The notes under the pieces: generated by a model
Told to the model about the DNA's origin: nothing
Databases searched by the model: none
The model's input: the letters and a program-made list of their open reading frames with translations, nothing else
Made by a program: the position numbers and the translations under genes
NCBI RefSeq assembly: GCF_000012085.2
Contig: NZ_CP019368.1
Location: forward strand, 1 to 38,808
Reading direction: 5' to 3'
Origin: Borrelia turicatae 91E135
GTDB lineage: Bacteria; Spirochaetota; Spirochaetia; Borreliales; Borreliaceae
Length of the DNA: 38,808 nucleotides
Shown: piece after piece, positions 8,517 to 16,837 of the stretch
Layout of the letters: every line of letters begins with the position of its first letter
Position numbering within the stretch: the stretch's first letter is position 1

Positions 8517-9278
8517 TTAACAACTTATGCGATATAATAAATTACTCAATATTTGATCATATTCTATGATATAATCCGACTTTAAATCAAAATTACTGTT
8601 ACTTGCTATTCTTTTATTTAAATTTTCCCTTTCAGATACGATACCTAAAAAGGTATCCTTTGCTTGAATTATTTTCAATAATTTTTTATGGGTATTATTT
8701 TTTTTAAACCTTGTTATAATAAAGAAAATTGGTATTAACCTTTCCAATTTTTTAATGAAAAACTCTAAAAGTTCATAGCTTTCAATTGTCCATTTCTCAG
8801 CTGTCATTGGAACTATAATATAATCAGTGGAATTTAAAGAACATTTTAATGTAAAATCTAAACTGGGATTAGTATCAATCACTATGTAATCATACTTTAC
8901 TTTTAACCTCCTTAATTCTACCTTTAGCTTTAAATCAATAGATTTATGCCTATTTGCACAATAAAAATCTTCATTTAAACTGTGTAAAGTTAAATAACTA
9001 GGAAGCAAATCTAAACTACCTTCAATATTAAAAATTGCATTAGCAATCTCTAAATTTCCTTTTAAAACTTCACATATATTTTTTTCCATTAAATTTATAT
9101 TTTTTTCTTTTATTTCATTAAAAAAATAACTAGTAACTGAAGCTTGCGTATCCATATCTATTAACAGTACTTTATATTTTTGAGCCAATAGCGTTGCAAA
9201 TATGATTGAGCTCGTACTCTTTCCAACACCACCTTTAATCGAAGCCAAGGTGATTATTTTAGGTTTTTTTCTATCCAT
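8517..9278 (-). CDS. parA: PF32 ParA-family plasmid partition ATPase
   Basis: 253 residues, normal for the Borrelia PF32 family. The deviant Walker A motif KGGVGKST lies at residues 15-22. The second Asp box LLIDMDTQASVTSYF lies near 38-52, and Walker B as YDYIVIDTNPS near 128. ParA ATPases move plasmid copies apart on the nucleoid using a DNA-bound partner. The sequence type of PF32 usually decides plasmid compatibility in Borrelia, so this gene is the best tag for naming the plasmid. Its start overlaps the end of PF50 by 25 bases, which suggests coupled translation. All catalytic motifs are intact. Confidence 0.95.
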   Translation of the reverse strand: MDRKKPKIITLASIKGGVGKSTSSIIFATLLAQKYKVLLIDMDTQASVTSYFFNEIKEKNINLMEKNICEVLKGNLEIANAIFNIEGSLDLLPSYLTLHSLNEDFYCANRHKSIDLKLKVELRRLKVKYDYIVIDTNPSLDFTLKCSLNSTDYIIVPMTAEKWTIESYELLEFFIKKLERLIPIFFIITRFKKNNTHKKLLKIIQAKDTFLGIVSERENLNKRIASNSNFDLKSDYIIEYDQILSNLLYRISC

Positions 9279-9817
9279 TTGGTTATAATGCCTCCTTCCG
9301 GTAATTTTTTACCATAAAATTTATATACTTGTTCTTCTAAATTGATTATTAGTTCAAGTAAAAATTGACTATATTGTGTTTCTGATTTTTCTTGCTTAAT
9401 CAAACGAGATATCCCCTTAATATAACAAAACACACTTCCTTTTTTAAATCTAAATTCTATGTAATAAACCTTTGAAAAAGTATATGACCTAATAACACCA
9501 TTTTCTTCATATTTTGTTATGATATTTTGCACTGGCTTTCTATAGCCATAACAAATACCTAAGAATTTGTCATCTCCTTTTATAGAAAACAAATTAATCG
9601 TGCTTATCTTTTCTTGGTTAAATAATCCTCTAAATGCGATAAAAAACTTATTATTCTGTCTTCTATGAACTCCAAACGTATATAAATCATTCATCACCTT
9701 TGTGTGATATATTGTTTTGTTATCAATTTCTTCTATTTTTGTAAAAAGACCTCTGCTTTTTACTTTATCCTTAATTTCTAACTTTTTATCTTTAAGGCGT
9801 TCTAACACGCTTTGCAT
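9254..9817 (-). CDS. PF50 (DUF226) plasmid maintenance protein
   Basis: 187 residues, recognised as the Borrelia DUF226/PF50 family. It begins MQSVLERLKDKKLEIKDKV. Characteristic stretches follow: YHTKVMNDLYTFGVHRRQNNK, GICYGYRKPVQNIITKYEENG and the C-terminal GKKLPEGGIITKWIE. Members are always found in the plasmid maintenance locus and are thought to help replication, but their exact action is not known. It lies nine bases after PF57/62 and overlaps parA, so these three genes look like one transcription unit. No damage is visible. Confidence 0.9.
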   Translation of the reverse strand: MQSVLERLKDKKLEIKDKVKSRGLFTKIEEIDNKTIYHTKVMNDLYTFGVHRRQNNKFFIAFRGLFNQEKISTINLFSIKGDDKFLGICYGYRKPVQNIITKYEENGVIRSYTFSKVYYIEFRFKKGSVFCYIKGISRLIKQEKSETQYSQFLLELIINLEEQVYKFYGKKLPEGGIITKWIEKNLK

Positions 9818-9826
9818 AACTAATCC

Positions 9827-10924
9827 TCAACTAGTAATTTTTTTAGATTCTTCTAATTGTAAATAATTTTTATTATTTATAATCAACTCTAAAAGTTCAT
9901 AGTAGTAATGGTTACTAAATACTTTTCTATATTCTAATTTGTTTTGTTTGTTTAAATAATTCTTTAATATTGGTACTAAAACCGATATGTTCACTTTGGA
10001 TCTCAATTGTTCAAGAAGTACGCTAAAGATGTTATTCCTAGTATCTTTTTCATTTTCTTTTGTGTTCTTATTAGTATATTCAATTGTTTTTTTAATTTTT
10101 TCTATTATTTTTTCTAGATCACTGTATTTATCTTTTTCTATGATAAAGTGGGGTTTATTTTTATATTGTTCATAAAAATTTTGTATTTGGGTTTCTAATT
10201 GTTTGCTGTTATATCCTTCATTCTTTAGATTAGCTTTTGTTTCATTTAGTATTTTACTTAATTCTTTTTGTTTACTCTCAAGTTTAGTGTTATTTGGTTT
10301 AGTATCATTTATTTTTTCATACCCACTATTTTCAGCTATTTTAATGGCTTTCAGTGCTTGAATTTTAAAATCTTTGTCTGCCTTTAAATTCAAAATAGAG
10401 AAGAAAGCATTTGATTTAAAATTGCATTTCTTAGCGTACTTTTCTACTTGTAACCTTTCCATAGATTTTATGTTGTTCTTATCTTCTTCTTTTTTATTAT
10501 AAGAATTATTAAAACACTCCCATTTTTCTACATTGCTATTTTGAATGCAGGTCTTTTTAATATACGCACTAACACGTTTTTTATGTCTTTCTTCTTTTTT
10601 ATCTCTAAAGTGTTTATTTATTATGCGATGACATTCTTTTTTAGAGTATTTAAGTTTGTAATGAATTTCAGTTCCCATATTTACACCCAAATGTCTGTGA
10701 TAATTGATTGTCACTTTAAATTCTTTTTCTAATTTATAAAGATAGCTTTGTAGAGTTTTAAGTTTAATAGGTTTTTGGTCGTTTTTTTTCATATTGTTAT
10801 TAAAGTAATAAAGTATGTTGCTTTGAGTATATTGCTGAATATTTAAGTTCATATAATTTAGTGTTGATATTAAAACGATTAATTTGTGTTGATGTTTGTT
10901 TGTAGGTTTTTTTGTGCTCCTCAT
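9827..10924 (-). CDS. PF57/62 plasmid replication protein
   Basis: 365 residues, the first gene of the maintenance operon. It matches the Borrelia PF57/62 family, whose members are needed for autonomous replication of Borrelia plasmids. The N-terminus MRSTKKPTNKHQHKLIVLIS leads into LKTLQSYLYKLEKEFKVTINY, a helix-turn-helix-like region. Next comes HLGVNMGTEIHYKLKYSKKEC, a segment typical of the family. The second half is a lysine-rich coiled-coil region. It starts 17 bases inside a 22-base inverted repeat that also carries its AAGGAG ribosome site. The replication origin is probably nearby, but no defined origin motif can be shown. Confidence 0.9.
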   Translation of the reverse strand: MRSTKKPTNKHQHKLIVLISTLNYMNLNIQQYTQSNILYYFNNNMKKNDQKPIKLKTLQSYLYKLEKEFKVTINYHRHLGVNMGTEIHYKLKYSKKECHRIINKHFRDKKEERHKKRVSAYIKKTCIQNSNVEKWECFNNSYNKKEEDKNNIKSMERLQVEKYAKKCNFKSNAFFSILNLKADKDFKIQALKAIKIAENSGYEKINDTKPNNTKLESKQKELSKILNETKANLKNEGYNSKQLETQIQNFYEQYKNKPHFIIEKDKYSDLEKIIEKIKKTIEYTNKNTKENEKDTRNNIFSVLLEQLRSKVNISVLVPILKNYLNKQNKLEYRKVFSNHYYYELLELIINNKNYLQLEESKKITS

Positions 10925-11044
10925 TTAAAACTCCTTATTATTTGTTCTATTACTAATCATAATAACGTAATTATTACCGGAAAGTAAACTAGTCTTTAAT
11001 AAAAAATATTTTTTTGTTATAAAACAAATAATAAGGAGTTTTAA
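10925..11044. repeat. 22-base inverted repeat flanking the divergent start region
   Basis: Perfect arms at 10925-10946 and 11023-11044 (AACAAATAATAAGGAGTTTT plus two bases), 76 bases apart. Each arm carries AAGGAG just before an ATG: PF57/62 on the minus strand and the DUF244 gene remnant on the plus strand. Between them lies a smaller TAATAA/TTATTA repeat at 10960-10976. The region must hold the promoters of both genes and may hold the origin. Confidence 0.8.
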
Positions 11045-11045
11045 T

Positions 11046-12076
11046 ATGATAAATGTAACAAAAATAAATGAGTAAAGATCAGAGGTAAAGATGCAACAAT
11101 TTAGTTTGGTACGGACAGATGGTGTTTAAAGGATTTGAATCATTTGCATATCAGAGTCAAAAAAATCTTTAAAGATAAACAAAAACAAGTAAGTAAAATA
11201 AGCAGGATAGGACGTAAATTACCAAAAATTGGTAAGGATGAATGTTTTAAGTTTAATAGGAAGGTTGATTTTAGTATGCAAAGAAAAGTCTTAAAGCGTA
11301 TAGGTGTTGGAAGCATGTTTATTGGTGCTGATTCTTTAGAAAAATTAATGCGAGAGCGAATACTTAAAGCTATAGGAAGAGAAATACCATTTGAAGATAA
11401 CTTAAGCATGAGGAAGGGAAATGAACTAGAAAACCTAGGATTTAGAGAATTTGTACGTATACACGCAAGTAATATTAAAATGTTACATAAAAACAAATAT
11501 GCAAACGGTGTTGACAAATATAATTATTTCAAAAAATTTAAGGACCGAGACACATTAGTTGGTTTGATAATTGATAGATGGTTTTTGGGTAGCGGGGGAG
11601 AATCAGAGTTACTCGAGATCAAAATTATTGATAATTTTTACTTGAAAAATGCGGCTGTTGAATACAATAAGACTGGTAATTTTTTAGAAAATAAATATTT
11701 CTTCAAGTATTATGTTCAAGTACAAATGCATTTACTGTGTACAGGTTTAAACAAGGGTAATTTATTTTTTATTATAGGTGGTGAGCTAGTCAACTGTGTA
11801 ATTGAGAGAGATAATAATTTTATTAGTGATGTAATGGTTAATGTTTCAAGATTAGAGCAGGAAGTTAGTCGTATTGCCAAATCTTTAAAGTCAAAGAGTG
11901 ATATTGATATTGAGAATATTGAGTTAGATGAACTGAGTGTTATTATTGGAAATTTTTTAAAGAATAGCTTTGTATATCAAGATTTGTTTGATATAGATTT
12001 CAAATTTGACTTTTATAGTTACTCTTACCATTTTTATAACGAGTTTAATTTATTCTCTCTTAGCTTATTTATTTAG
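11046..12076 (+). pseudogene. DUF244 protein, YqaJ/lambda-exonuclease-like, damaged start
   Basis: The long open frame (from 11135, 313 residues) is a Borrelia DUF244 protein. Its core reads RKGNELENLGFREFV, then LVGLIIDRWFLG, then SELLEIKIIDNFYL, then FFKYYVQVQMHLLCTGLNKG. This order (Glu helix, Asp, E-x-K, then Q-x-Q-M) resembles the YqaJ/lambda exonuclease fold of the PD-(D/E)XK nucleases, which chew one strand of double-stranded ends. That function is inferred. The true N-terminus is damaged: the ATG at 11046 with AAGGAG gives only MINVTKINE, and RGKDATI is followed by a stop before FGTDRWCLKDLNHLHI. Translation could still begin at TTG 11135, so a nearly full nuclease core may be made. 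It is divergent from PF57/62. Confidence 0.7.
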
Positions 12077-12170
12077 GATATTATTTAGGATATTTGTTGC
12101 CTTGTTCTCTTAAATCTTTCTTTCTTAAATATTATTTCTTAACTTTTATCTTTGATTATAAGGGGTGTAT

Positions 12171-12596
12171 TTAACCACTTCCGCCTGCTTGACAAGTGCT
12201 TGTTGCGTTTTCTTTAAAACCATTGAGTGTATCATTGTCTATTTTACTGAAATATCCTTGTACAACGGCTTTAAATCCATTTTTACCCTCATTATTTCCA
12301 TTACATTTTGCAAGTTCATCATTTATATGTTTAAGTGCAGCTTTTATCTTTTCTTCGTCAAAACTTAAAAATTGACTAAACTTACTTTCATTACCCAGAG
12401 CCTCTTTTAAAAAATCCAGATTTGTTTTTTCCGTATCATTTAATTTTTCTCTTAACGCTTCTTCAGGTGTTTTTTGTACTTCTGATTGTTCTTCCAAGTT
12501 TCTTTTAACTCTACTTTTAGGTGTAGCATTTCCATGCTCATATTCACAACTACTAATTAGTAGTAATAAAACCAAAATAAAATTAATTTTATTCAT
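12171..12596 (-). CDS. mlp: Mlp-family lipoprotein
   Basis: 141 residues with a clear lipoprotein signal (MNKINFILVLLLLISSC, Cys17). The mature part begins CEYEHGNATPKSRVKRNLEEQ. The middle KTPEEALREKLNDTEKTNLDFLKEAL and the terminal TSTCQAGGSG are typical of Mlp (multicopy lipoprotein, formerly 2.9 group), which are surface lipoproteins usually carried by cp32-type prophage plasmids. AAGGGG before the ATG is the ribosome site. It points toward the plasmid core, opposite to the right-arm genes. With the terminase relic next to it, it marks a former cp32-like segment. Confidence 0.88.
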   Translation of the reverse strand: MNKINFILVLLLLISSCEYEHGNATPKSRVKRNLEEQSEVQKTPEEALREKLNDTEKTNLDFLKEALGNESKFSQFLSFDEEKIKAALKHINDELAKCNGNNEGKNGFKAVVQGYFSKIDNDTLNGFKENATSTCQAGGSG

Positions 12597-12659
12597 ATAA
12601 AACCCCTTATCTTTTTTGTTTTAAAAATATATCTCTATTTACACATCTTTAAGGTACAT

Positions 12660-12673
12660 ATACTTATAAGTAT
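12660..12673. promoter_or_regulatory. 14-base palindrome in the mlp/terminase intergenic region
   Basis: ATACTTATAAGTAT is a perfect palindrome between two divergent genes. It could be an operator, but the DNA is AT-rich and chance is possible. Confidence 0.25.
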
Positions 12674-12762
12674 TAATTGTTTTTGTAAAATTTATTGCTT
12701 TGTTATAGAGTTTATGCTATCTTGTGTTAGATTTTGTTAATCTATACTAGGTTTAAAAAGAT

Positions 12763-13705
12763 ATGAGTAGGGTAAAGAAATCGTTTGATGATTATATTGT
12801 GTATTTTAGAGAAGGCAAGCTTAATGACGCTAGTATTGCAAAAGAGATGGGAGTGAGTCGTGCTAATGTAGGAAAGATGAGACGCAGGTGGGAAGAGATT
12901 AAAGATAACCCTGAGTATATGACTGGTACTTCTAAGCTTACTATTTGTGGAGATACTTTCAACGCTATGATTGGCACGTAGTATTGAGACTGAGAGTGAA
13001 GCTAATAGACTTAAAGATCAAGTAGAGATTGAAAAAAATACTAATAATTTTATAATAGGTAATTCCCAAAAATCATTAAAGATTAATGTTTGAGAGCAGT
13101 TTGAAAAGATTGCTAGTATGCTTAAAATACCCTTTAGGCCAAAATTTTCTAATACATCGTATTTTGAAATAGACTCTTTAAAAGTTAATTTGTATGGAGG
13201 AGATAGGGCAAATGATTTTGAGCGGTTTAGAGGCTCTAATTCGGCACTCATTTACGTTAATGAAGCAACTACACTTCATAAGGAAACATTAATAGAATGT
13301 TTAAAAAGACTTAGAGTAGGTATGCAAACAATTATCTTTGATACCAATCCTGACAGTTCAGAGCATTTCTTTAAAACTGATTATATTGATAACACAAAAA
13401 TTTACTCTACATATAACTTTACAACATATGATAATGAATTAATTTCTAGAGAATTTATTAAAACCCAAGAAGAGATTTACAGGGACATACCAACATATAA
13501 AGCAAAGGTTCTACTTGGAGAATGGGTTGCATCTAATGATGCGATATTTACTAATGTTAATCTTACAAGTAACCATGAATTTAGAGTACCAATAGCATAT
13601 TTAGATTCTGCATACAATATTGGAGGAGATAATACTGCTATTTGTGTGTTAGAGCGAGTAGATCAAAGTTATTATGCATTTATATTTCAAGAAAAGTTAC
13701 TATAA
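12763..13705 (+). pseudogene. phage terminase, internally deleted and broken
   Basis: The 5' part (12763-12981) encodes a helix-turn-helix protein (GKLNDASIAKEMGVSRANVG), as in small terminase subunits or terminase N-termini. A frame change near 12976 leads to SIETESEANRLKDQVEIEKN. The frame then runs, with one TGA at about 13090, into the large-subunit sequence: FIIGNSQKSLKINV, GDRANDFERFRGSNSALIYVNEAT (Walker B), DTNPDSSEHFFKTDY and the first nuclease Asp in YLDSAYNIGGDNTA. The Walker A segment is absent, so about 100 or more residues seem deleted. It ends abruptly at FQEKLL, where the rest of the nuclease domain is replaced by the bdr promoter. This is the most complete terminase piece in the window and matches the PBSX/cp32 type. 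Confidence 0.75.
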
Positions 13706-13719
13706 CAGTTAAAATATTA

Positions 13720-13725
13720 TATAAT
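13720..13725 (+). promoter_or_regulatory. bdr promoter, -10 TATAAT
   Basis: TATAAT in the conserved block, nine bases before AAGGAG. Here the usual TTCCTATAACAC reads TTACTATAACAG because of the terminase deletion junction. Confidence 0.5.
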
Positions 13726-13746
13726 AATTACATAAGGAGTGTTTTT

Positions 13747-14235
13747 ATGGGACTTTCTCAACCAGTAGTTACTCAACAAATGGTCATCGCTGAACTTACT
13801 AAAGCCGGTATTAAGAGAGACATCGCTATTGATCTGTCCTACAGATATTATAAAAATGAACTGACTTACAAAGATATTGAATTCTTAAAAGAAAATTTCG
13901 ATATTAAACTTGAAAAGGTAGAAGCAACTTTACAAACTAAGATTCAAAGGGTTGAGACGAACTTAAAATCCGATATTAGAGACCTGGATAACAAGATTAA
14001 TACTGTTGAGAATAATCTTAACACCAAAATAGATACCAAATTCAATGACCTTGATAACAAGATTGACAATGTTAGAAGTGAATTAAAGTCTGATATTAAA
14101 GACCTCGATACTAAGATTGATGTTAACAAAATGGAACTTAAGAGTACATTAAGACTTCATGGTTGGATGTTTGGAACTTTAATTACCCTTAATATAGGAA
14201 TATTCTTAGCATTAATGTCATTGTTAGTAAAGTAA
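13747..14235 (+). CDS. bdr: Bdr protein, short form, 162 residues
   Basis: First bdr of the right arm. Start 13747 is chosen because of the ribosome site AAGGAG at 13734 and because MGLSQPVVTQQMVIAELTKAG is the family N-terminus; an upstream in-frame ATG at 13642 lies inside the terminase relic. It has about 75 residues of coiled-coil repeat with fewer units than the long forms: two DTKFNDLDNKI-type units and one DNVRSELKSDIKDL unit. It ends in the membrane helix WMFGTLITLNIGIFLALMSL and LLVK. The gene heads a module with the vlp at 14454. Confidence 0.92.
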   Translation: MGLSQPVVTQQMVIAELTKAGIKRDIAIDLSYRYYKNELTYKDIEFLKENFDIKLEKVEATLQTKIQRVETNLKSDIRDLDNKINTVENNLNTKIDTKFNDLDNKIDNVRSELKSDIKDLDTKIDVNKMELKSTLRLHGWMFGTLITLNIGIFLALMSLLVK

Positions 14236-14304
14236 ATTTATTTGATTATCTCCCTTATTTAATTGATTATATATCAGTTATTTTCTTATCAAAATCATTT
14301 TATT

Positions 14305-14359
14305 ATTGTTAATAACAATCAATTTTATTAATTGTTAAGTCATACACAGTCTCTATAAT
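14305..14359 (+). promoter_or_regulatory. strong vmp promoter with overlapping palindromes
   Basis: TTGTTA at 14332-14337, a 16-base gap, then a consensus TATAAT at 14354-14359. Upstream lie the palindrome ATTGTTAATAACAAT (14305-14319) and the hairpin AACAATCAA / TTAATTGTT (14314-14336), whose right arm covers the -35. This is the only bdr-vmp spacer here with a perfect -10. The leader to the vlp ATG would be about 88 bases. Confidence 0.6.
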
Positions 14360-14453
14360 ATTAAAGTATCTATGCTTTTAGTTTTTGTTGTTATCTTATT
14401 CAAAGGTTGTTAACTATCTTGCTCCTTTGAGTAAAAAAGAGAGGCACGTAATA

Positions 14454-15521
14454 ATGAAAAGAATTACTTTAAGTGCGTTATTGATGACTTTATTTTTACT
14501 TCTTAGCTGTGGCAGTGGGAGTGCTAAGGTGGAAGATCCTAAAACCTTATTCTTAACTTCTATTGCTAATTTGGGTAAAGGTTTCTTAGATGTTTTTACT
14601 TCTCTTTCTGATATGGTTGCTGGTGCTTTTGGGATTAAGGCTGACACTAAAAAATCTGACATTGGTCAGTATTTCACTTCTATTGAGACAACTATGAACA
14701 CAGTTAAAAAGAAGTTACAAGAGGAAGTTGCTACGAATGGTAACTATTTAAAGATAAAGGAAGTAGTTGATACTTTTATCACTAACACATTAGATAAGAT
14801 CGCTGAAGGAGTAAAAGAAGCAGCTAAAGGGGCTACAGGAGAAGATAAGATTGGTGGTGCTCCTAAAGAAGGTCAGGATGCTGCACCTGCAGAGGTTGCA
14901 AGTGTAAACGCTCTTGTTAAAGGGATTAAAGAAATTGTTGGTGTGGTTCTGAAAGACAATGAAGGGAGTGCAGAGGCTACTAAAACAGCAGAAGATGATA
15001 AAAAGGATATTGGTAAGTTGTTTGATGGTAGCAAAGATGATGCCAAAGAAGAAAATATTGCAAAGGCATCAGCAAGTATTGGTTCAGTGACTGGAGCTGA
15101 CATCTTAAAAGCTATTGCTAAATCCACGGAAGAGCCTAAAGCTGATCAGGGTGAGGGAATTGAAAAAGCTACAGATGCAGCTGAGATTGCTATTGCTCCG
15201 GCTGCTAATGGTAAAAAAGAAATTAAAGATGCAGCAGCACAAAAGGACGCAGTTATTGCTGCTGGTATTGCTTTAAGAGCTATGGCTAAGGGTGGTAAAT
15301 TTGCTGCTAAGAGTAATGAAGAGAAATCTGCTCATGCAGTAAATGGTGTTGCTGCTAGTGCAGTAGGTAAGACTTTGAGTACTCTTATAATAGCAATAAG
15401 AAATACTGTTGATAGTGGTTTAAAGACAATAAATGCAGCTCTTGCTACAGTTACACAAGAAGATAAGTCTGCAGATTCTACTACTCCTGCAGACGCAGCA
15501 ACTGTTGGACAGCAACAATAA
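14454..15521 (+). CDS. vlp: variable large protein, group A, intact
   Basis: 355 residues from the ATG at 14454. A start at 14385 would only add a non-signal extension. The ribosome site is GAGAGGCAC, one base different from the usual GGAGGCAC. Signal peptide 1-18, Cys19, then GSGSAKVEDPKTLF. The head resembles the archive cassette at 33731, with KKLQEEVATNGNYLKIK in both. The variable middle contains GEDKIGGAPKEGQDAAP, shared in part with the cassette at 23769, which suggests past exchange. The C-terminal STLIIAIRNTVDSGLKTI is kept. Of all vmps in the window this one sits behind the best promoter match, so it is the likeliest to be transcribed from its own promoter. Confidence 0.93.
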   Translation: MKRITLSALLMTLFLLLSCGSGSAKVEDPKTLFLTSIANLGKGFLDVFTSLSDMVAGAFGIKADTKKSDIGQYFTSIETTMNTVKKKLQEEVATNGNYLKIKEVVDTFITNTLDKIAEGVKEAAKGATGEDKIGGAPKEGQDAAPAEVASVNALVKGIKEIVGVVLKDNEGSAEATKTAEDDKKDIGKLFDGSKDDAKEENIAKASASIGSVTGADILKAIAKSTEEPKADQGEGIEKATDAAEIAIAPAANGKKEIKDAAAQKDAVIAAGIALRAMAKGGKFAAKSNEEKSAHAVNGVAASAVGKTLSTLIIAIRNTVDSGLKTINAALATVTQEDKSADSTTPADAATVGQQQ

Positions 15522-15557
15522 AGAATTATTAATAAACATAACTAAATAAAGTCATTT

Positions 15558-15596
15558 AAGGAAAACTTTTCTCTATTCATAAGAATTGTTTTCCTT
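15558..15596 (+). terminator. vlp downstream hairpin
   Basis: AAGGAAAAC / GTTTTCCTT stem followed by TTAT, after the vlp stop at 15521. Confidence 0.65.
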
Positions 15597-15624
15597 TTAT
15601 CTATATATAATAATTCAGGTTTCA

Positions 15625-15990
15625 AAGGCTAGTTATAACAATCATTCAACAACGGATTGATTGTAAGACTGTATTTGAGCTTTTTTATAAACCAAAGAAA
15701 ATTGGCCTAACACTTTATGTTGAAGATAGGGATAATGTGTCATGGCAGGGTAATCTTATTAGGATCTTTCTTACACTTAGATGAAGTTTGAATCATAAGT
15801 TTAGGATTGTACCAATTAAACCTATAAGTAATAAATTTACTAGAATTGCTACATTAATGGCACCTTTTGTTACCTTTAAGCAGATGGGAATAGTGATGAT
15901 GATTCATTAGATGGCCTCTCAGTATCATATATGTTATTGACTCTGTATACCCGTTTTCTTAAAGCATATTTTACTAATATAAGGTTCCTA
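15625..15990 (+). pseudogene. phage terminase 3' remnant
   Basis: Decayed terminase C-terminus: QRIDCKTVFELF, PKKIGLTLYVEDRDNV, then a damaged stretch with R-M-K-F-E-S-*-V-*-D, PIKPISNKFTRIATLM and a frame-broken SNSDDDSLDGLSVSYMLLT. About 40 bases present in the copy at 28150 (TSKLSIMDYSSKSAIS) are deleted. It ends where the bdr promoter begins. Confidence 0.65.
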
Positions 15991-16007
15991 TAATACTTAA
16001 GGTATTA

Positions 16008-16013
16008 TATAAT
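16008..16013 (+). promoter_or_regulatory. bdr promoter, -10 TATAAT
   Basis: TATAAT in the conserved block, followed by TACATAAGGAG and the ATG at 16034. Confidence 0.5.
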
Positions 16014-16033
16014 AATTACATAAGGAGATTCTT

Positions 16034-16621
16034 ATGGGCCTTGCACAATCAGTAGTTACTCAACAAATGGTTATAGCTGAACTTACTAAAGCTGGTATTA
16101 ATAGAGATATTGCTATTGATTTATCTTATAGATATTATAAAAATGAACTGACTTACAAGGATATTGAATATTTAGAGACTACTTTTAACCTTAAGCTTGA
16201 AAAGGTAGAAGCAACCTTACAAGCTGAGATTCAAAGGGTTGAGACAACCTTAAAATCTGATATTAGAGACTTTGATAATAAGATTGACAACGTTGAGAAT
16301 AATCTTAATACCAAGATTGATACTAAATTCAATGACCTGGATAACAAGATATACACTGTTGAAAATAATATTAACACTAAGATTGATATTAAATTTAATG
16401 ACCTTGATAATAAGATTGACACAGTTAGAAGTGAATTAAAATCTGACATTAAAGACTTGGATACTAAGATTGATGTTAACAAAATGGAGCTTGATAGTAA
16501 ACTTGATAAAACCGCATCTGAACTTAAGAGTACATTAAGACTTCATGGTTGGATGTTTGGAACCCTTATTACACTTAATATAGGAATATTCTTAGCATTG
16601 ATGTCATTATTAGTAAAGTAA
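16034..16621 (+). CDS. bdr: Bdr protein, 195 residues
   Basis: Intact Bdr. MGLAQSVVTQQMVIAELT is followed by the KAGINRDIAIDLSYRYYKNE domain and by IEYLETTFNLKLEKVEATLQ, which here replaces the FLKENFDIKL form seen in others. Repeats: DNVENNLNTKIDTKFNDLDNK and two further variants, then KMELDSKLDKTASELKST before the membrane helix. The extra ELDSKLDKTASE unit also occurs in the bdr at 35341. The gene is followed by a vsp instead of a vlp, the only such pairing in the window. Confidence 0.92.
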   Translation: MGLAQSVVTQQMVIAELTKAGINRDIAIDLSYRYYKNELTYKDIEYLETTFNLKLEKVEATLQAEIQRVETTLKSDIRDFDNKIDNVENNLNTKIDTKFNDLDNKIYTVENNINTKIDIKFNDLDNKIDTVRSELKSDIKDLDTKIDVNKMELDSKLDKTASELKSTLRLHGWMFGTLITLNIGIFLALMSLLVK

Positions 16622-16699
16622 ATTTATTCAACTAGCCCCTTATTTAATTGACCTTCTGTCAATTATTTTTTTTACAAAGTAATTCAATTTTTTGTTAAA

Positions 16700-16745
16700 A
16701 ACAATCAATTTTGTTGATTGTTGCATCGCACACAGTCTCTGAAAT
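16700..16745 (+). promoter_or_regulatory. vmp promoter-like block with hairpin
   Basis: Perfect hairpin AACAATCAA / TTGATTGTT (16700-16722), TTGTTG at 16718, a 16-base gap, then TGAAAT at 16740. Same plan as at 14305 but with a weaker -10. Confidence 0.4.
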
Positions 16746-16837
16746 GTTAAAGTATCTGTGTTTTTAGCTTTTTTATTTTATGTTCAAAACTTGTTAGCCA
16801 TCTTGCCCTTGTTGAGGTAATAAGGAGGCACGTAATA

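Noticed and set aside
14385-14453. Upstream start for the vlp at 14454 and similar extended starts for 20958, 24900 and the bdr at 13747
   Set aside because: The extensions lie before the conserved ribosome site and would bury the signal peptide or the family N-terminus.
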